Assembly (NCBI RefSeq): GCF_016808095.1
Contig: NC_068970.1
Location: 24,534,501-24,598,500, forward strand
From: Vigna angularis
Lineage: Eukaryota; Streptophyta; Magnoliopsida; Fabales; Fabaceae
Reading direction: 5' to 3'
Length of the DNA stretch: 64,000 bases
In this document: positions 1 through 11,924 of the stretch, in pieces
How the letters are laid out: every line of letters begins with the position of its first letter
Position numbering within the stretch: position 1 is the first letter of the stretch
Position numbers and translations under genes: made by a program
The notes under the pieces: model-generated
What the model was told of the DNA's origin: nothing
The model's input: only the letters and a program-made list of their open reading frames with translations
Database searches by the model: none

Positions 1-1511
1 TCACCTACTTTTACATTAAACCAATTCTACTATTGTAGAAATTTAGTTATTCAGAAATTGTACTTTTGGTTGGAAGTTACAAAATGATCACAAAACCATA
101 ACTAAAACATTAACAAAATCACACAACTAATCATATAGCATCGTACAATATAAAAAATTTCCATTTAAATCACAAGTACATACACATCATTCACCTACAA
201 CAAGTAAATGCAACCAACAACATGGAAGTGAGTTTTGGTTTTTTCATTCTTCAATGTTATTGAAGCATGCACAAACTCTCCACATAAACTAAACTACTCC
301 AATTATAATTACCAACACACTATAAGTCGTCAAGAACGTCAAGAATGTTAAAAAGAATCAGAAAAACTATTCCATTACGATTTGGCAGCAAATACTTAGA
401 TATCCTTATCAAAATATAAATCCTACAAAAATATTTTATAGGAAAATTTGGATGTTCTTCCAACAAAAAATCATGTGACACTAACATCAACTTTTGCACA
501 ACAAAAGTACTTTCTAGACTCACTATCTACACCAACCTTATTTAAATCAATTTTTTCTCCCACCACTCACGCCTAACCCTAAACATACATCTAATAATTA
601 AATTCTTCTCGAAAGAAAAGTCACCCTCCTCTCAACCCATCTACCACATAACATAGATAAGACATTCTTACCAATCTTAACGGAATCGTGCTACCCTGTC
701 AACCAATCAAAGGGTGTGTTTTCAATAAAAGTTTTTTGTTCCATACTTGACCTTTGATTTAAAGCACCAAGTAACTTTGTTTTACAACAATGGCAGAAAG
801 ACGGCTACAAAAACAATATTCCTTAAGTCATATACACAAATCACCAAAATTGTTAGTATTACCATACAAACACACATATCTTCCTACCATGACTACATTG
901 AGCAAGTTCATGACCTTTGTCCATTTCGATAAAAAAACGTCTAACCCCAAAATAGAGAAACACAACAAACACAAGGAACAATGCTTGGTCGAAAAAGGAT
1001 GACCAACAACGAAAAGTAATCTACCATCGAACAATGAGGTCGTGACTCCAAACAAAGCACTACAAAGCTAAAAGGATTCGCTCTTGACCTAGATTTTGAG
1101 GGCTAAAACTTCATAATATCACTTCTTAATCACCAGCAAACACAGACCAACCACAAATCACGTCAGAAGGAAGTAACAAAGAACAAACTCGCCACCAAGA
1201 GATTTTATGTAACCAAGCTCAATGACCTAAGTTTTGCGAACAAGGAACGAAAAGTCGAAACTTTGAAACACTTGTGCCACGCTTTCGTTCTTCCCACGTT
1301 TCATTTTCACGTCAGTACAAAAATAATTCAAAAATATAATTATCTGGACCAACCATTGAGCAACACGTGCAAATATTTAAATTCTCAACTATGTAATAAT
1401 AATGGTTATATCATATTTATACGGCAGAAGAAGCCGAATTGAAGTAAGCTAGGTCGTTTAACAGAGCGCCTAACTTGAACTCTAACTAAAATTTTCTTTC
1501 TCATTTATGGT
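1..1511. other. AT-rich intergenic DNA upstream of the PPR gene
   Basis: No ORF here resembles a known protein family, and no RNA gene or terminal repeat was recognised. The short ORFs between about 750 and 1055 lie on both strands in low-complexity sequence and look fortuitous. The last few hundred bases should hold the promoter and 5' UTR of the PPR gene; a TATA-like stretch (ATATTTATA) occurs near 1410-1420 but no start site can be fixed. Confidence 0.5.
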
Positions 1512-3980
1512 TTGTTGATGCCTTTATTATATTTCCATCTCAGAGACACATTTGCGAAGACCAGGATCCACTGCAGGTGCAGGTGTATGTGCAACTCTGC
1601 ACCATCCCCAACACTTGTTTCTCTTCATTATGCCCCATTCAACCAACCTCTTTCAATTTTCTACTCACTCTTGCATCAATTCTCAAACACCCTTATCCAT
1701 GTCAAGTCCATCCATGCTCAGATTATTAAGAATTGGGTATCAACTGAAAACTATCTTGCCGCAAAACTCGTCAGGGTCTACTCTGATTTGGGTTTTATTT
1801 GCCCTGCCCGCAAGGTGTTTGATCAATGTTCTTTACAAGGTACAGCTGTTTGCAATGCCATGATGGCTGGGTTACTGAGGAACCAGCAACACGTGGAGGT
1901 TCCCAAGTTGTTCAAAATTATGGTGTTTGGTGATTTAGAAATCAATAGTTACACGTGCATGTTTGCTCTCAAGGCATGCACCAGCTTGTTGGATGATGAA
2001 ATTGGTATGGAAATAGTTATGACAGTGTTTCGAAGGGGGTTTCATGTGCATCCCTATGTTGGTAGTTCGATTGTTAACTTTTTTGTCAAGTGTGGTTATC
2101 TTGATGATGCGCGAAAAGTATTTGATGGAATGCCGGAAAAGGATATTGTATGCTGGAATTCTATCATTGGTGGTTATGTGCAGGAGGGATTCTTCAGGGA
2201 GGCAATTAAACTGTTCCTTGCGATGATTGGTGGTGGGTTAAGGCCGAGTCCAGTGACAATGGTGAGCTTACTCAAGGCGTGTGGAGAGAGTGGACTTAAA
2301 AAACTAGGAACCTCTGCTCATGGTGTTCTCATTGCTTTAGGCATGGGGAATGACGTATTTGTGCTTACTTCGTTGGTTGATATGTATAGCAATTTAGGTG
2401 ACACAGACATTGCTGCTTTGGTTTTCAATGGCATGTTCAATAGAAGTTTGATTTCGTGGAATGCTATGATTTCAGGATATATTCAAAATGGTTTGATACC
2501 TGAATCTTTTGCACTCTTTCGTAGACTAATCCAAAGTGGTTCTGGGTTTGATTCAGGGACCTTGGTGAGCCTCATTCGAGGATGTTCTCAAACATCTGAC
2601 TTGGAAAATGGAAGAATCCTCCATGCTTGTATTATAAGAAAAGGAATTGAATCGAACATAGTTTTGTCCACTTCAATTGTTGACATGTATTCTAAATGTG
2701 GTGCCATAAAGCTAGCAACTATTGTTTTCGGAAGAATGGAGAAAAGGAATGTAATTACATGGACTGCCATGCTGGTGGGTTTATCTCAAAATGGCTATGC
2801 AGAGGATGCCCTTAAATTATTTTGTCAAATGCAAGAAGAAAAAGTTCCCGCCAATTCTGTCACTCTTGTTAGCCTTGTGCATTGTTGTGCCCACCTAGGA
2901 TCCCTCAAGAAAGGAAGGAGTGTCCATGCTTATTTGATCCGACATGGCTATGCATTTGATGCAGTTAATATGTCAGCATTGCTTGATATGTATGCCAAGT
3001 GTGGTAAAATTCGCTCTGCTGAGAAGTTATTCAATAATGGATTCCATTTAAAAGATGTTATACTGTGTAACACTATGATTATGGGTTATGGAATGCATGG
3101 TCTTGGGCATTATGCTCTATCTTTATACGATAGAATGATAGAGGAAAGTCTCAAGCCAAGTCAAACAACATTTATTTCTTTGCTAACAGCTTGCAGTCAC
3201 TCGGGCCTTGTTGAAGAGGGTAAGGCTTTGTTCAACTGTATGGAACGGGATCATAATATTAAGCCTCAGGACAAACACTATGCTTGTGTTGTGGATCTTC
3301 TTAGTCGAGCAGGCCGCCTCAAGGAAGCAGATGCTCTGGTGAAACAAATGCCCTTCCAACCCAGCACAGATGTGTTTGAAGCTTTGCTCAGCGGTTGCAG
3401 AACCCATAAGAATATTAACATGGGGATACAGATAGCAGATAGATTAATTTCCTTAGATTACTTGAACTCTGGAATTTATGTCATGTTATCAAATATTTAT
3501 GCTGAAGCAGGAAGATGGGAATCAGTGAATTACATACGAGGCCTCATGAGGATGCAGGGTCTAAAAAAGGTACCTGGATATAGTTTGATAGAAATAGGGA
3601 ATCGGGTATACACATTTTTTGCTAGTGACGATTCACATCCTCGTTGGTCAGATATTTATCAAGTATTAGAAAATTTGAGACTCGAGGTGGAGGCAGAAGG
3701 TTACATTCCTGATACTAGTTGTGTTCTTCGTGATGTAAATGAGCCAATGAAGGTTAAGTTACTCTGGGGACACAGTGAGAGACTAGCCATTGCATTTGGT
3801 CTTTTAAGCACTCCATATGGAAGCTTGATTAGGATCACAAAAAATCTTCGTGTATGTGTTGACTGTCATACTATTACCAAATACATATCAAAAATAGTTC
3901 AGAGGGAAATTATAGTCAGGGATGCTAATCGTTTCCATCACTTTGTTAATGGGAAATGCTCATGTAATGACTACTGGTAA
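1512..3980 (+). CDS. DYW-type pentatricopeptide repeat (PPR) protein, 822 aa, intronless
   Basis: A single ORF encodes a PLS-class PPR protein with C-terminal E and DYW domains. Repeats of about 31-36 residues fill roughly residues 70-600, with typical 'VDMYSKCG' and 'WNAMISGY' blocks. The E region (LLSGCRTHKN, MLSNIYAEAGRW) is at about 615-680. The DYW domain ends the protein: the zinc-ligand/catalytic HSE is near residue 755, CVDCH near 782, and the last residues are CNDYW. PPR-DYW proteins act in plastids or mitochondria, where the repeats read one RNA site and the DYW domain performs C-to-U editing; that role is family knowledge, and the target site is unknown. The N-terminus is hydrophobic and basic, compatible with organelle import. 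Starts at 1512 (MLM) and 1518 are both possible. All signature residues are present and no frame break is seen, so the gene looks functional. Confidence 0.93.
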   Translation: MLMPLLYFHLRDTFAKTRIHCRCRCMCNSAPSPTLVSLHYAPFNQPLSIFYSLLHQFSNTLIHVKSIHAQIIKNWVSTENYLAAKLVRVYSDLGFICPARKVFDQCSLQGTAVCNAMMAGLLRNQQHVEVPKLFKIMVFGDLEINSYTCMFALKACTSLLDDEIGMEIVMTVFRRGFHVHPYVGSSIVNFFVKCGYLDDARKVFDGMPEKDIVCWNSIIGGYVQEGFFREAIKLFLAMIGGGLRPSPVTMVSLLKACGESGLKKLGTSAHGVLIALGMGNDVFVLTSLVDMYSNLGDTDIAALVFNGMFNRSLISWNAMISGYIQNGLIPESFALFRRLIQSGSGFDSGTLVSLIRGCSQTSDLENGRILHACIIRKGIESNIVLSTSIVDMYSKCGAIKLATIVFGRMEKRNVITWTAMLVGLSQNGYAEDALKLFCQMQEEKVPANSVTLVSLVHCCAHLGSLKKGRSVHAYLIRHGYAFDAVNMSALLDMYAKCGKIRSAEKLFNNGFHLKDVILCNTMIMGYGMHGLGHYALSLYDRMIEESLKPSQTTFISLLTACSHSGLVEEGKALFNCMERDHNIKPQDKHYACVVDLLSRAGRLKEADALVKQMPFQPSTDVFEALLSGCRTHKNINMGIQIADRLISLDYLNSGIYVMLSNIYAEAGRWESVNYIRGLMRMQGLKKVPGYSLIEIGNRVYTFFASDDSHPRWSDIYQVLENLRLEVEAEGYIPDTSCVLRDVNEPMKVKLLWGHSERLAIAFGLLSTPYGSLIRITKNLRVCVDCHTITKYISKIVQREIIVRDANRFHHFVNGKCSCNDYW

Positions 3981-4607
3981 TGAGGACTTTGAAAAGCTTT
4001 GAGCAAAAGTAACAAAAGCTTCCTTAATGAGAATGAACATGACTAATGTCACCCCTTTGGTACCCTTCTATTCATTACATGCTTACAATAAGAGAACTAT
4101 AGTTATTTCATCGTTTAACTTTACCAACCAGTCAATTGTGTTAGTGCGGTGTGTTGTAATTCTTTTTTTACATGTGGGAATCACTTTAGAAATTCCATAC
4201 TTTGGTAGTTGTGTAGGTAACATGGGAGTTGGTGAACTTGACAATCGTCTCAATTAGTTAATCATGGCAAGAACATTAGAACTCTGTTGAGATTTGGTAA
4301 ACTCCTGAAGTCCTCTCTATTTGAATGTTGTATTTCAGTATTTGAAGTTTTCATTTAAAAACTCTTTTATGTACTTTGTATGAACATATGAAACTAGGGG
4401 GACAATGACGTAGTTTTTAAAAGTAAAGATTAAAGAAAAGACTTTAATTTTAAATGAATTTTTTGGGTTAACATAATTTTATAAGAAATACTGGACAATT
4501 TAGTTTTTAAGAGAGTTTGACAGTTTCAAATTATTTTTTAATGTTAATTTTTTAAGAATTCTAAAATATTTTTTATTTTTACAGATGTTGTCTTCCAATA
4601 GCCACAC

Positions 4608-4610
<3 letters not shown>

Positions 4611-4669
<59 letters not shown>
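4611..4669. repeat. (AT)n microsatellite
   Basis: An uninterrupted run of about 29 AT dinucleotides. Confidence 0.97.
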
Positions 4670-4675
<6 letters not shown>

Positions 4676-5589
4676 TAATATAATTTCTATTTGGAAGGAC
4701 CTAGTTGGAGAATTAATTTCCAAAACTGAATATCTTGGAATTGAATATCTAACAAGTTTACAAAAGTGTAATATTTCAGAAATGAATACTCAAGAAGTTT
4801 ATAATTACGCGCATATATCTACATTCCTCTTATTATTATAATAAATTACTATTATTATAATGAAAATTGTTGAAATAAAAAATATTATTAAATTATAAAG
4901 TAATTTTTATACAAGATAATTATAAAAATAAATAATTTTGAAAGATTTTCTATATCACGTTTAATATAAAATTACTAAATAAAATATTATAAATTCTGAT
5001 AATACATAACATATAACATATAGATAGAAAGTATCAAATCAATGGAAGGAACATTCCTAAAATCCTAACATCCCTCACTTGAGCTAGGATAAATCAATCC
5101 TAACATCCCTCAAATCCATCTTCATTTATTTCTCCATATCACTAGAAAAGAACAAAGTTATCAGTCACCTTTCCATCCCCTTCAACAGTAAATCCAATGG
5201 AAGGAACAACATTAGTGTCTACATTCAATTGCCAAATATGTATTCTATTTCTTTTTTATAGCAACTTTTCTTCCCTTTTCACAAAGTTAAAACAAATTCC
5301 ACAGTTAATTTAATGAAACTTGGATATAAAAATTACTAAGCATAAGCATTAACGTTTCTCTATGGGTATATGTTGAAACCTTTGGTTTGAACTGGAATCA
5401 ATCTTCAATTATGGTCTTAGAAAACAACCTCTAGATGATGAAATAAAGTACTACTTACACATGTGCCAACAAATTAATGTCAAATTAAATCTCTTCTCCA
5501 CACGGAACGAATTGTCATCGTGCCTTTCAAATTTCATGAATCCTTCAATCCACATCGCGATTACCGTTTGAAGATATCTAAATCCAGAC

Positions 5590-7400
5590 TATTACCCTAA
5601 ACTTTAAATGCAGAAAGTCTACATGACCCCGGTAAGGAACTTGTAACATCTATGATCAGGTGTCGGAACAACCGTTTATATTGCAAAAAAAAAAATTAAT
5701 CAACTCATAAATAAAAATCTAAATCCTTTAAAAACTATTTAAACGAAAATTCGAAACAACGACTTACAATCCAAAGAAAACAGCAAACCATTCAAAATAA
5801 CTCAAAAAAAAATCATTTTCTTGATAACTTGGCTGCTTTAAGTTTATGCTTGATTATCATTTATTTCCATATAACAACACGAGTTATATGATCATCACAC
5901 AAACACTAGTAAGCTAGAGTGAACTAATAGAATGAACATCAAAATATCAATACAACATTCATATCTCAGTTATTAAGTCCTCAGTGCAATCTCATCACAA
6001 CAAACAATATCAATACATACTAAGACTATAACTTGCAATACAATATCAAATCATATTCTCCCTTAAAAGCGAATCATGATCAACCCATTAGATTTACACC
6101 ACCTGTCATTTAAAGGCAACCAGTGTCATTACTAACAATCTCTATAAACAAATGTCAACTTCAATACTTCTTCGTACAATTCCTATTTATCAAAACAGAT
6201 CGATTCGAGTGGTCTTCCATCACAACTTCAGACCTATCTCCTCTGCTCCTAAGGCTTATGAGTAAAACTTCAATATGCTCCCGTCAGCACTAAACTCAAT
6301 ATGACTTGGAAACCTACGAGTGAAACATCCATCCCTTTCTACCCCCTCAAAAGAAAAAAGGGTAGCACTTGAATCTCAATCTCTTCTACCGCCTACAGCC
6401 TCTTAAAGACGAAGAGATTCTTCTCTTTCATCGCCTCTTAAAGATGAAGAGATTCATCTTTCTACTCACTCACAAGAGGAAAGTTATCAACGCATATTAA
6501 GAAAGCATAAAAAGAAGTCATACCCAAACACATAAATACCCATTTTATCTCATGGTCGGTTCAGTACTGTGACACTCTCGTTAAGCTAAACCACAATCAC
6601 GAAAACAATTGCCACACATTTTGTAGCTACACACAAAGCACTCCCGCATAATAACATTATCAAGATATTAAAAACCACATATATGAAAAAAATACAAAGT
6701 CAACTAAAACACATGATAAGTCAACTATGCACTAACCACATCTCCTTTTTTCAAGATACATCTATCAAATGATGACAAACTCATTCATCTTCCAAAGTGG
6801 ACTTTGAAGTACTTGAAAAATACTAGAAAGGGGGTTGAATAGTGCTAATGGAAAACTTTTTGCAACCTTTCCGATTTAGCACGTTATCGAACTCTGAAAT
6901 TTTCTTTTAAAATCTTAAACGATCGACTTGATAAATATGAATAAACGATAACAATTTTTAACGTGTTATTCATAATACATCCTGTAGTGTTTTGTAAGAA
7001 CTTCTCTTGTGAAAAATAAATGTTTAACTAAGAAGATTCTTGTGTTTAGACGTAAAGCACAACTTCAAGTTTTTGTAAGAGAATCGTTTAGATAAGAGAT
7101 AATTGCACAAGTATTTTTATACTTGTTCGCTCCAACTAAGTTACATCATGTCTTCTTCACACAATTACAAATGAGTATTAGCCGGTCTCTAGTATTCACA
7201 CTAGTCCTAGTTTTTAAGTATTCACACAACTCTTAGTTTGAGTATTCGCACCACTCTAATACTCAATAACCTTAGTTGAAAGTTCCATGTATTCACACTA
7301 TTTCTGGTACTCAATAATCCTAATCGATATTTCTTTTGAGTATTTGCTCCACTCCTAATATGTTGGAACCTTGCTAAGATTCCTCAACTCAAACTAAATT
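5590..7400. repeat. Unclassified repeat-like block
   Basis: The sequence has local repetition without coding capacity. Two near-copies of a 'CTCTTAAAGA(C/T)GAAGAGATTC' phrase lie at about 6400-6450. A phrase AGAAAGGGGGTTGAATAG sits near 6825, and a run of 'gTATTCaCAC(T/A)' phrases with 'AGT' and 'CCTA' variations lies at about 7180-7370. The texture suggests decayed LTR-retrotransposon sequence, but terminal repeats and TSDs were not found, so the class is unresolved. Confidence 0.35.
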
Positions 7401-8689
7401 CAATAGTAAATATTTTAATTCTCTTCAAAATTGCAATCAAGTATTGCTTACAAGTAGTTCAAATTATATCTTTCAAATAAAATATGACTACAATACAATA
7501 TTTCTTTTCTTTTTTACTCTTCTCTTCTCTTTTTCTCTTCTATTTAAAGCTTCATAAATATAATATTCTTAAATTTCTTGTGTGCTTCCTCCTATATAAT
7601 ATACCTACCATATTTTTTATGTGTTTGGATAAGATAATTTAAGAGAATAATTTATTTATCTCATAAATTTAAAATTCTTTGAAGAAAAATAAATTGTTTG
7701 TATGAGAAACATTAAAAAAAATCTGAAATTAAGAAATTTTAAAAAGGAAATAAAACACCCGAATTTAAAATTCATTAAAAAAAATTAAAATTTCATAACT
7801 AATCACTTTCTCTTTATACACGTTATAAACACATGCATATTGAACAAAAAAAATTAAATTATAAATATTATTTAAATATTCAAATTTGACTAATAACTTT
7901 AGTAAATTTTAATTTTAAAATACATATTTTTGAAATGAAATATTTTCTTGAGAGAGAAATATAATTACTTTATCTCTAAAACTAGAAAATTAAAATATAA
8001 AATACTTTAATTACTCTATCCAAATAAAATGTCTAAAAAATAAAGAAAATATAATTATAAATAATTCGAATATAATGCATTTGAACTTTTTAAAAATTGT
8101 TGAGATCTCTCCTCCCAACAAAGAAATTAGTCTATTTTTTAATTTGCAGTTCTTAACTAGTGTTTGAATCTAACGGTTTTGCATGAACTACATTTTCAAC
8201 GCCAAACAAAAGATTCACGTTTTGGTATTTTTCTTAAATAGAAAATTTACTTGAGTGATTCCCGTAATAAAAGCTTAAACTAATATTAAAAAAAATTTGA
8301 ATTTCGAATTATAGAACAATATCCACATCTAAGATATTGGACCTATATTTTCTTCTAAAATATATAACTGTATTTGAAAGAGGTGAATGTGCAACACGAT
8401 GGAATGTTTTTTGTGTGATGAAAAGTGTTTGTAATAATTAATTGAATTTAAGCGAATAAAATGGAAAGGATAAGATATGAGTCACTGGTCATCAAATGTA
8501 AACCTTCAAAAACCATCACAAACAACTAATTGTTGGGGCCACGTCTCAAGTTAATAAACAACCGTCAATAGAAAAGAAAAATAGCATATTTTAGGGAAGA
8601 TTATTTTCCGGGTGTTTACGATAAACCGCAGCTATGTTTTTAATCTTTTAAAACTTTTCGAGGTTATACAGAAACCGCCCATAATATTT

Positions 8690-9700
8690 AAATTTTTTTT
8701 TTATGAATATTTTCTCAGTTCTCTTTCTGCCTTTTCTTGAGCCTTCCTTTAGGTACGTCTCTCAGTTTCTGAATTCATTTTCCCTGACCCTACTTCTTTT
8801 CCGCGCCGTTTATCTAAGTTTCTCGGATTTCAGTTCGCGTCTGAAAGGCTTATCTTAGCGTCTCGAACGTTGTTCTTCACGTTTTCTGGATTTCAAACAA
8901 GGTGTGGAGTTCTCGCGCAAGGAGCATGGCAAAGGAGGAGGTTTGGATTCGGTTTTGGTAGAGAGGAAACGCAAGTTTCGGCAGCCAGGCGCAACCTCCA
9001 TCCTCAGCGCCACACGGTGGGTACCACGGCGGTGACGTCTTCGCGACACGGGGATGGGCTTCGCCAGATAGGGTTCGAATCGTGTTCCTTTTTTTTCTGA
9101 TTCTTGTGATTTGGGGGTTAGGGTTTCGAAGGGGATTTTGAAAATTCGTGTTTTCTATAATTTATGAAAACTGGTGAACCTTGTCATTCTTCAAACCTAA
9201 ACTTGTGGAGTGGTAGATCTTGAAAGTAGGCACTCTATGAGTGGCAGGCTTGTTGGACAGTTGGCAGTTGATTTTGATGAATGTTCTTCTACTTCTACTT
9301 GTGTTGCAGTTAAGAGGATGGATATTGGATCGATGGAGTATAGCTGTAGATTATTTTACTTACTAAAATGCTTTATGTTTTATTAAATTTCATATATTAT
9401 TTTTGTTGTCTGTTCAAGTTAGATTGGCTTTAGTCTCTCTTGCTAGTTGTAGGGAGGTACATGTTTCGACCATGGTGTTTGTATGCAAGAGCAACAATTG
9501 CTCACTGGAACATTATGATGATCGAGCTTGAATTGATGGGTTTACAAGGAAATGAAGAATTGAAATGGGTGCTAGGTGAGCAAATGGTGTGTGGTGTGCA
9601 AGTTTAGGTAACAGTGGATATGATAATATGATTATAAGTAATGTGTTATAACTGATAATCATCTTAGTTATGGTTGAATTGTGATAATGTACTTTGAAAG
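8690..9700. other. Unassigned GC-richer stretch, possible gene remnant or non-coding exon
   Basis: Between AT-rich flanks the composition becomes gene-like at about 8750-9120, with opposite-strand overlapping ORFs of only 64 and 76 codons. An ATG in a good context at 8926 is closed after 11 codons. Downstream, a short ORF starting at 9238 (MSGRLVGQLAVDFDE) runs about 48 codons. None of these matches a protein family I recognise. It could be the 5' exon of a truncated gene, a long non-coding RNA locus or a pseudogene. Confidence 0.3.
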
Positions 9701-9773
9701 TGGGTTAGGACCAAAAAAACCCACAGAACTAAAAAGCTCCTCATAGAAAAAGTCTATAAGACTAAAATATCTA

Positions 9774-11129
9774 GAGTGTTTCATCCTACACATCCAAAAT
9801 CTTATCCTACACCTCCAAAAATTCTACTTTTAACCTTATGACATCTCATCATTATCTTGCACTTCCAACTTTTTCAAAACTTTATTTTTAACTTTAATAA
9901 ATACTTTTTCATTTTCTTTTCTTTTTTATTAAAAACAATCTTCACTATCTTAATAATAATTTAATTTAATTTAATTTAAAATTTAAATATTATTTAAAAT
10001 AATTTTGTATTTTAATAATTATTAAAATATAATGTATATTATAATAATAATTATATTAAAAACATAAAAATAAAATAATAATAATAATATATAATAATAA
10101 TAATAAATTTGATTTAATATATTCAAATATATTAAATTATAATAAAATATTAAATAAATTAAATAATTATTAAATTTTAAATAAAAATGAAAATTTTAAA
10201 ACACTTATTTATATATTAAAATCTATAAAATATGTTAATACTTTTGCTTTTTATTTTAAATTTAATAAATATTAAACTTAAATAAAAATTATAATATTAC
10301 TTATTATATTTTTATATTTTAATAATTAATAAAATATAATTTATATTTTTAAAATAGTTCTATTAAGAAAATTAAAAAATAATAACTAAAATAATAATAA
10401 AAATAAAAATAAAAATAATACTTAAAATTATATTTAATATATTTAAATATATTAAATTAAATTTAATAATTATTAAAATTTAAAAAAATAAAATTTTTAA
10501 AAAATTTGTTAATCGGATATAGATATCCGATAAGTTAGGAATCGGATATCCATATACGATGAAGAATGGTTTTTAAAATTTTATTTTATATATAAATTTT
10601 AATAATTATTTAATTTAATTTAATATTTTAATATAATTTAGTATATTTAAATATTTTATTTAATATAATTTTATTTGTTATTTGATAAATAATTGTTTTA
10701 AAATTTTGTTTATTATTTAAATTTTAATAATTATTTAATTTAATTTAATATATTAATATAATTTAATGTATTTGAATATATTAAATATTTTATTTAATAT
10801 AATTTTACTTTTTTGTTATTATTTTTATTTTAATTATTTTATTTTTATATTTTTAATATAACTATTATTATAATATAAATTATATTTTCATAATTATTAA
10901 AATATAACATTATATTAAATAATATTAAAATTTTAAATTTAATTATTATTAAGGTGGTGTAGAGTCTTTTTAACAAGAAAAAGAAAAAAAATAAAAATAT
11001 ATTTATTAAAATTAAAATAAATCTTTTTATAAAGTTAAATGTGTAGGATAATGATGAGATGTCAGAAGGTTAAAAGTGGAATTTTTTGAGATGTAGGATG
11101 AGATCTTGGAGGTGTAGGATGAAACACTC
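9774..11129. mobile_element. Non-autonomous Mutator-like TIR element, 1356 bp
   Basis: The left end starts GAGTGTTTCATCCTACA and the right end is its reverse complement; the imperfect inverted repeats extend for roughly 90-100 bp (left about 9774-9870, right about 11035-11129). The element is flanked by a perfect 9-bp TSD AAATATCTA at 9765-9773 and 11130-11138. A 9-bp TSD with long TIRs is the mark of Mutator-like elements. The interior is extremely AT-rich and has no transposase, so mobility would depend on an autonomous partner. A GGATAT/ATATCC inverted motif lies near its centre (10513-10560). Confidence 0.87.
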
Positions 11130-11551
11130 AAATATCTATAAAAGCCATGTGGGTTAGGGCCAACCCATGGGTCTTTTTTTTAGAAATTTCTTTATTTTAA
11201 ATACAAGAAAAAGTGTTATTAATTCTAATTTGTTGCAACTCTAAGTGTTATAATTTCGAAAAATGATCCAATTATATTTGATAGACCAAAATTACCTAAT
11301 TATCTTTTTTATTATATAAAATAAATATTTATTTTTCGTACTTAAAATTCTATAAATAATCTTGTTTGAATATATAAACTATATATTGAATTTAAATTAT
11401 GATATAATATTTCGTTTTTTTAGAAGTTCTAATCTTCGACAACAATTCCATTTTTCCACATACACTACTTCACACCTATAATAAGGGTGTTGCTCTCCCT
11501 CTACCACCACACCTTTCTCCCTCCACCTCCCCAATTTTTTTTAATTTCAAT

Positions 11552-11814
11552 TGTCGCAACCGGGATCGCGACGGGACAGCGACCCGAAAAACAAACGGGT
11601 TTGAGAAAAAGATTTGTGGAGTCGCCACCATAATTTATTATGGAAAAACTATGGAAAACCAAAAAAATAAGACATGGTCTACGAAAAGAGATTTTCAGGT
11701 TCGGGAAACGGTTACGCGTAAGGAAGGTATTAGCACCCTATCGCGCCTGCCCAAAGGCAGTACCTTCAATTAAATGTATAAAGTTGACGTGGTTTTTCAA
11801 AATGTTTAAATTTC
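11552..11814 (-). repeat. U5 end of the Ogre-like 3' LTR, part 1
   Basis: This is the terminal part of the Ogre LTR left of the MITE insertion; the LTR resumes at 21167. It contains the GAGTCGCCACC phrase (11619-11629) typical, from memory, of Ogre-like LTR ends. The last nine bases (11806-11814, TTAAATTTC) are duplicated at 21158-21166 by the MITE insertion. Confidence 0.6.
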
Positions 11815-11924
11815 GGGTTAAATATGTTTTTAGTCCCTAAACTATTGGTCGTTTCTGGTTTTCGTCTCTCTTTCAAAGTAAGGTACAATTTGGTCCAAAT
11901 TCTTTTTGAAACGTTCGTTCTAGT

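Larger units (their letters stand above)
3981..9764. other. Intergenic DNA with microsatellite and eroded repeats
   Basis: No intact gene is visible over 5.8 kb. It holds the 3' flank of the PPR gene, a TA microsatellite, an unclassified repeat-like block at about 5590-7400, AT-rich filler at 7600-8500, and a GC-richer unassigned stretch at about 8690-9700. No TSD-bounded element was recognised in this interval. Confidence 0.5.

Noticed and set aside
4027..4257. 76-codon ORF after the PPR stop
   Set aside because: Lies in the probable 3' UTR of the PPR gene and shows no known motif.
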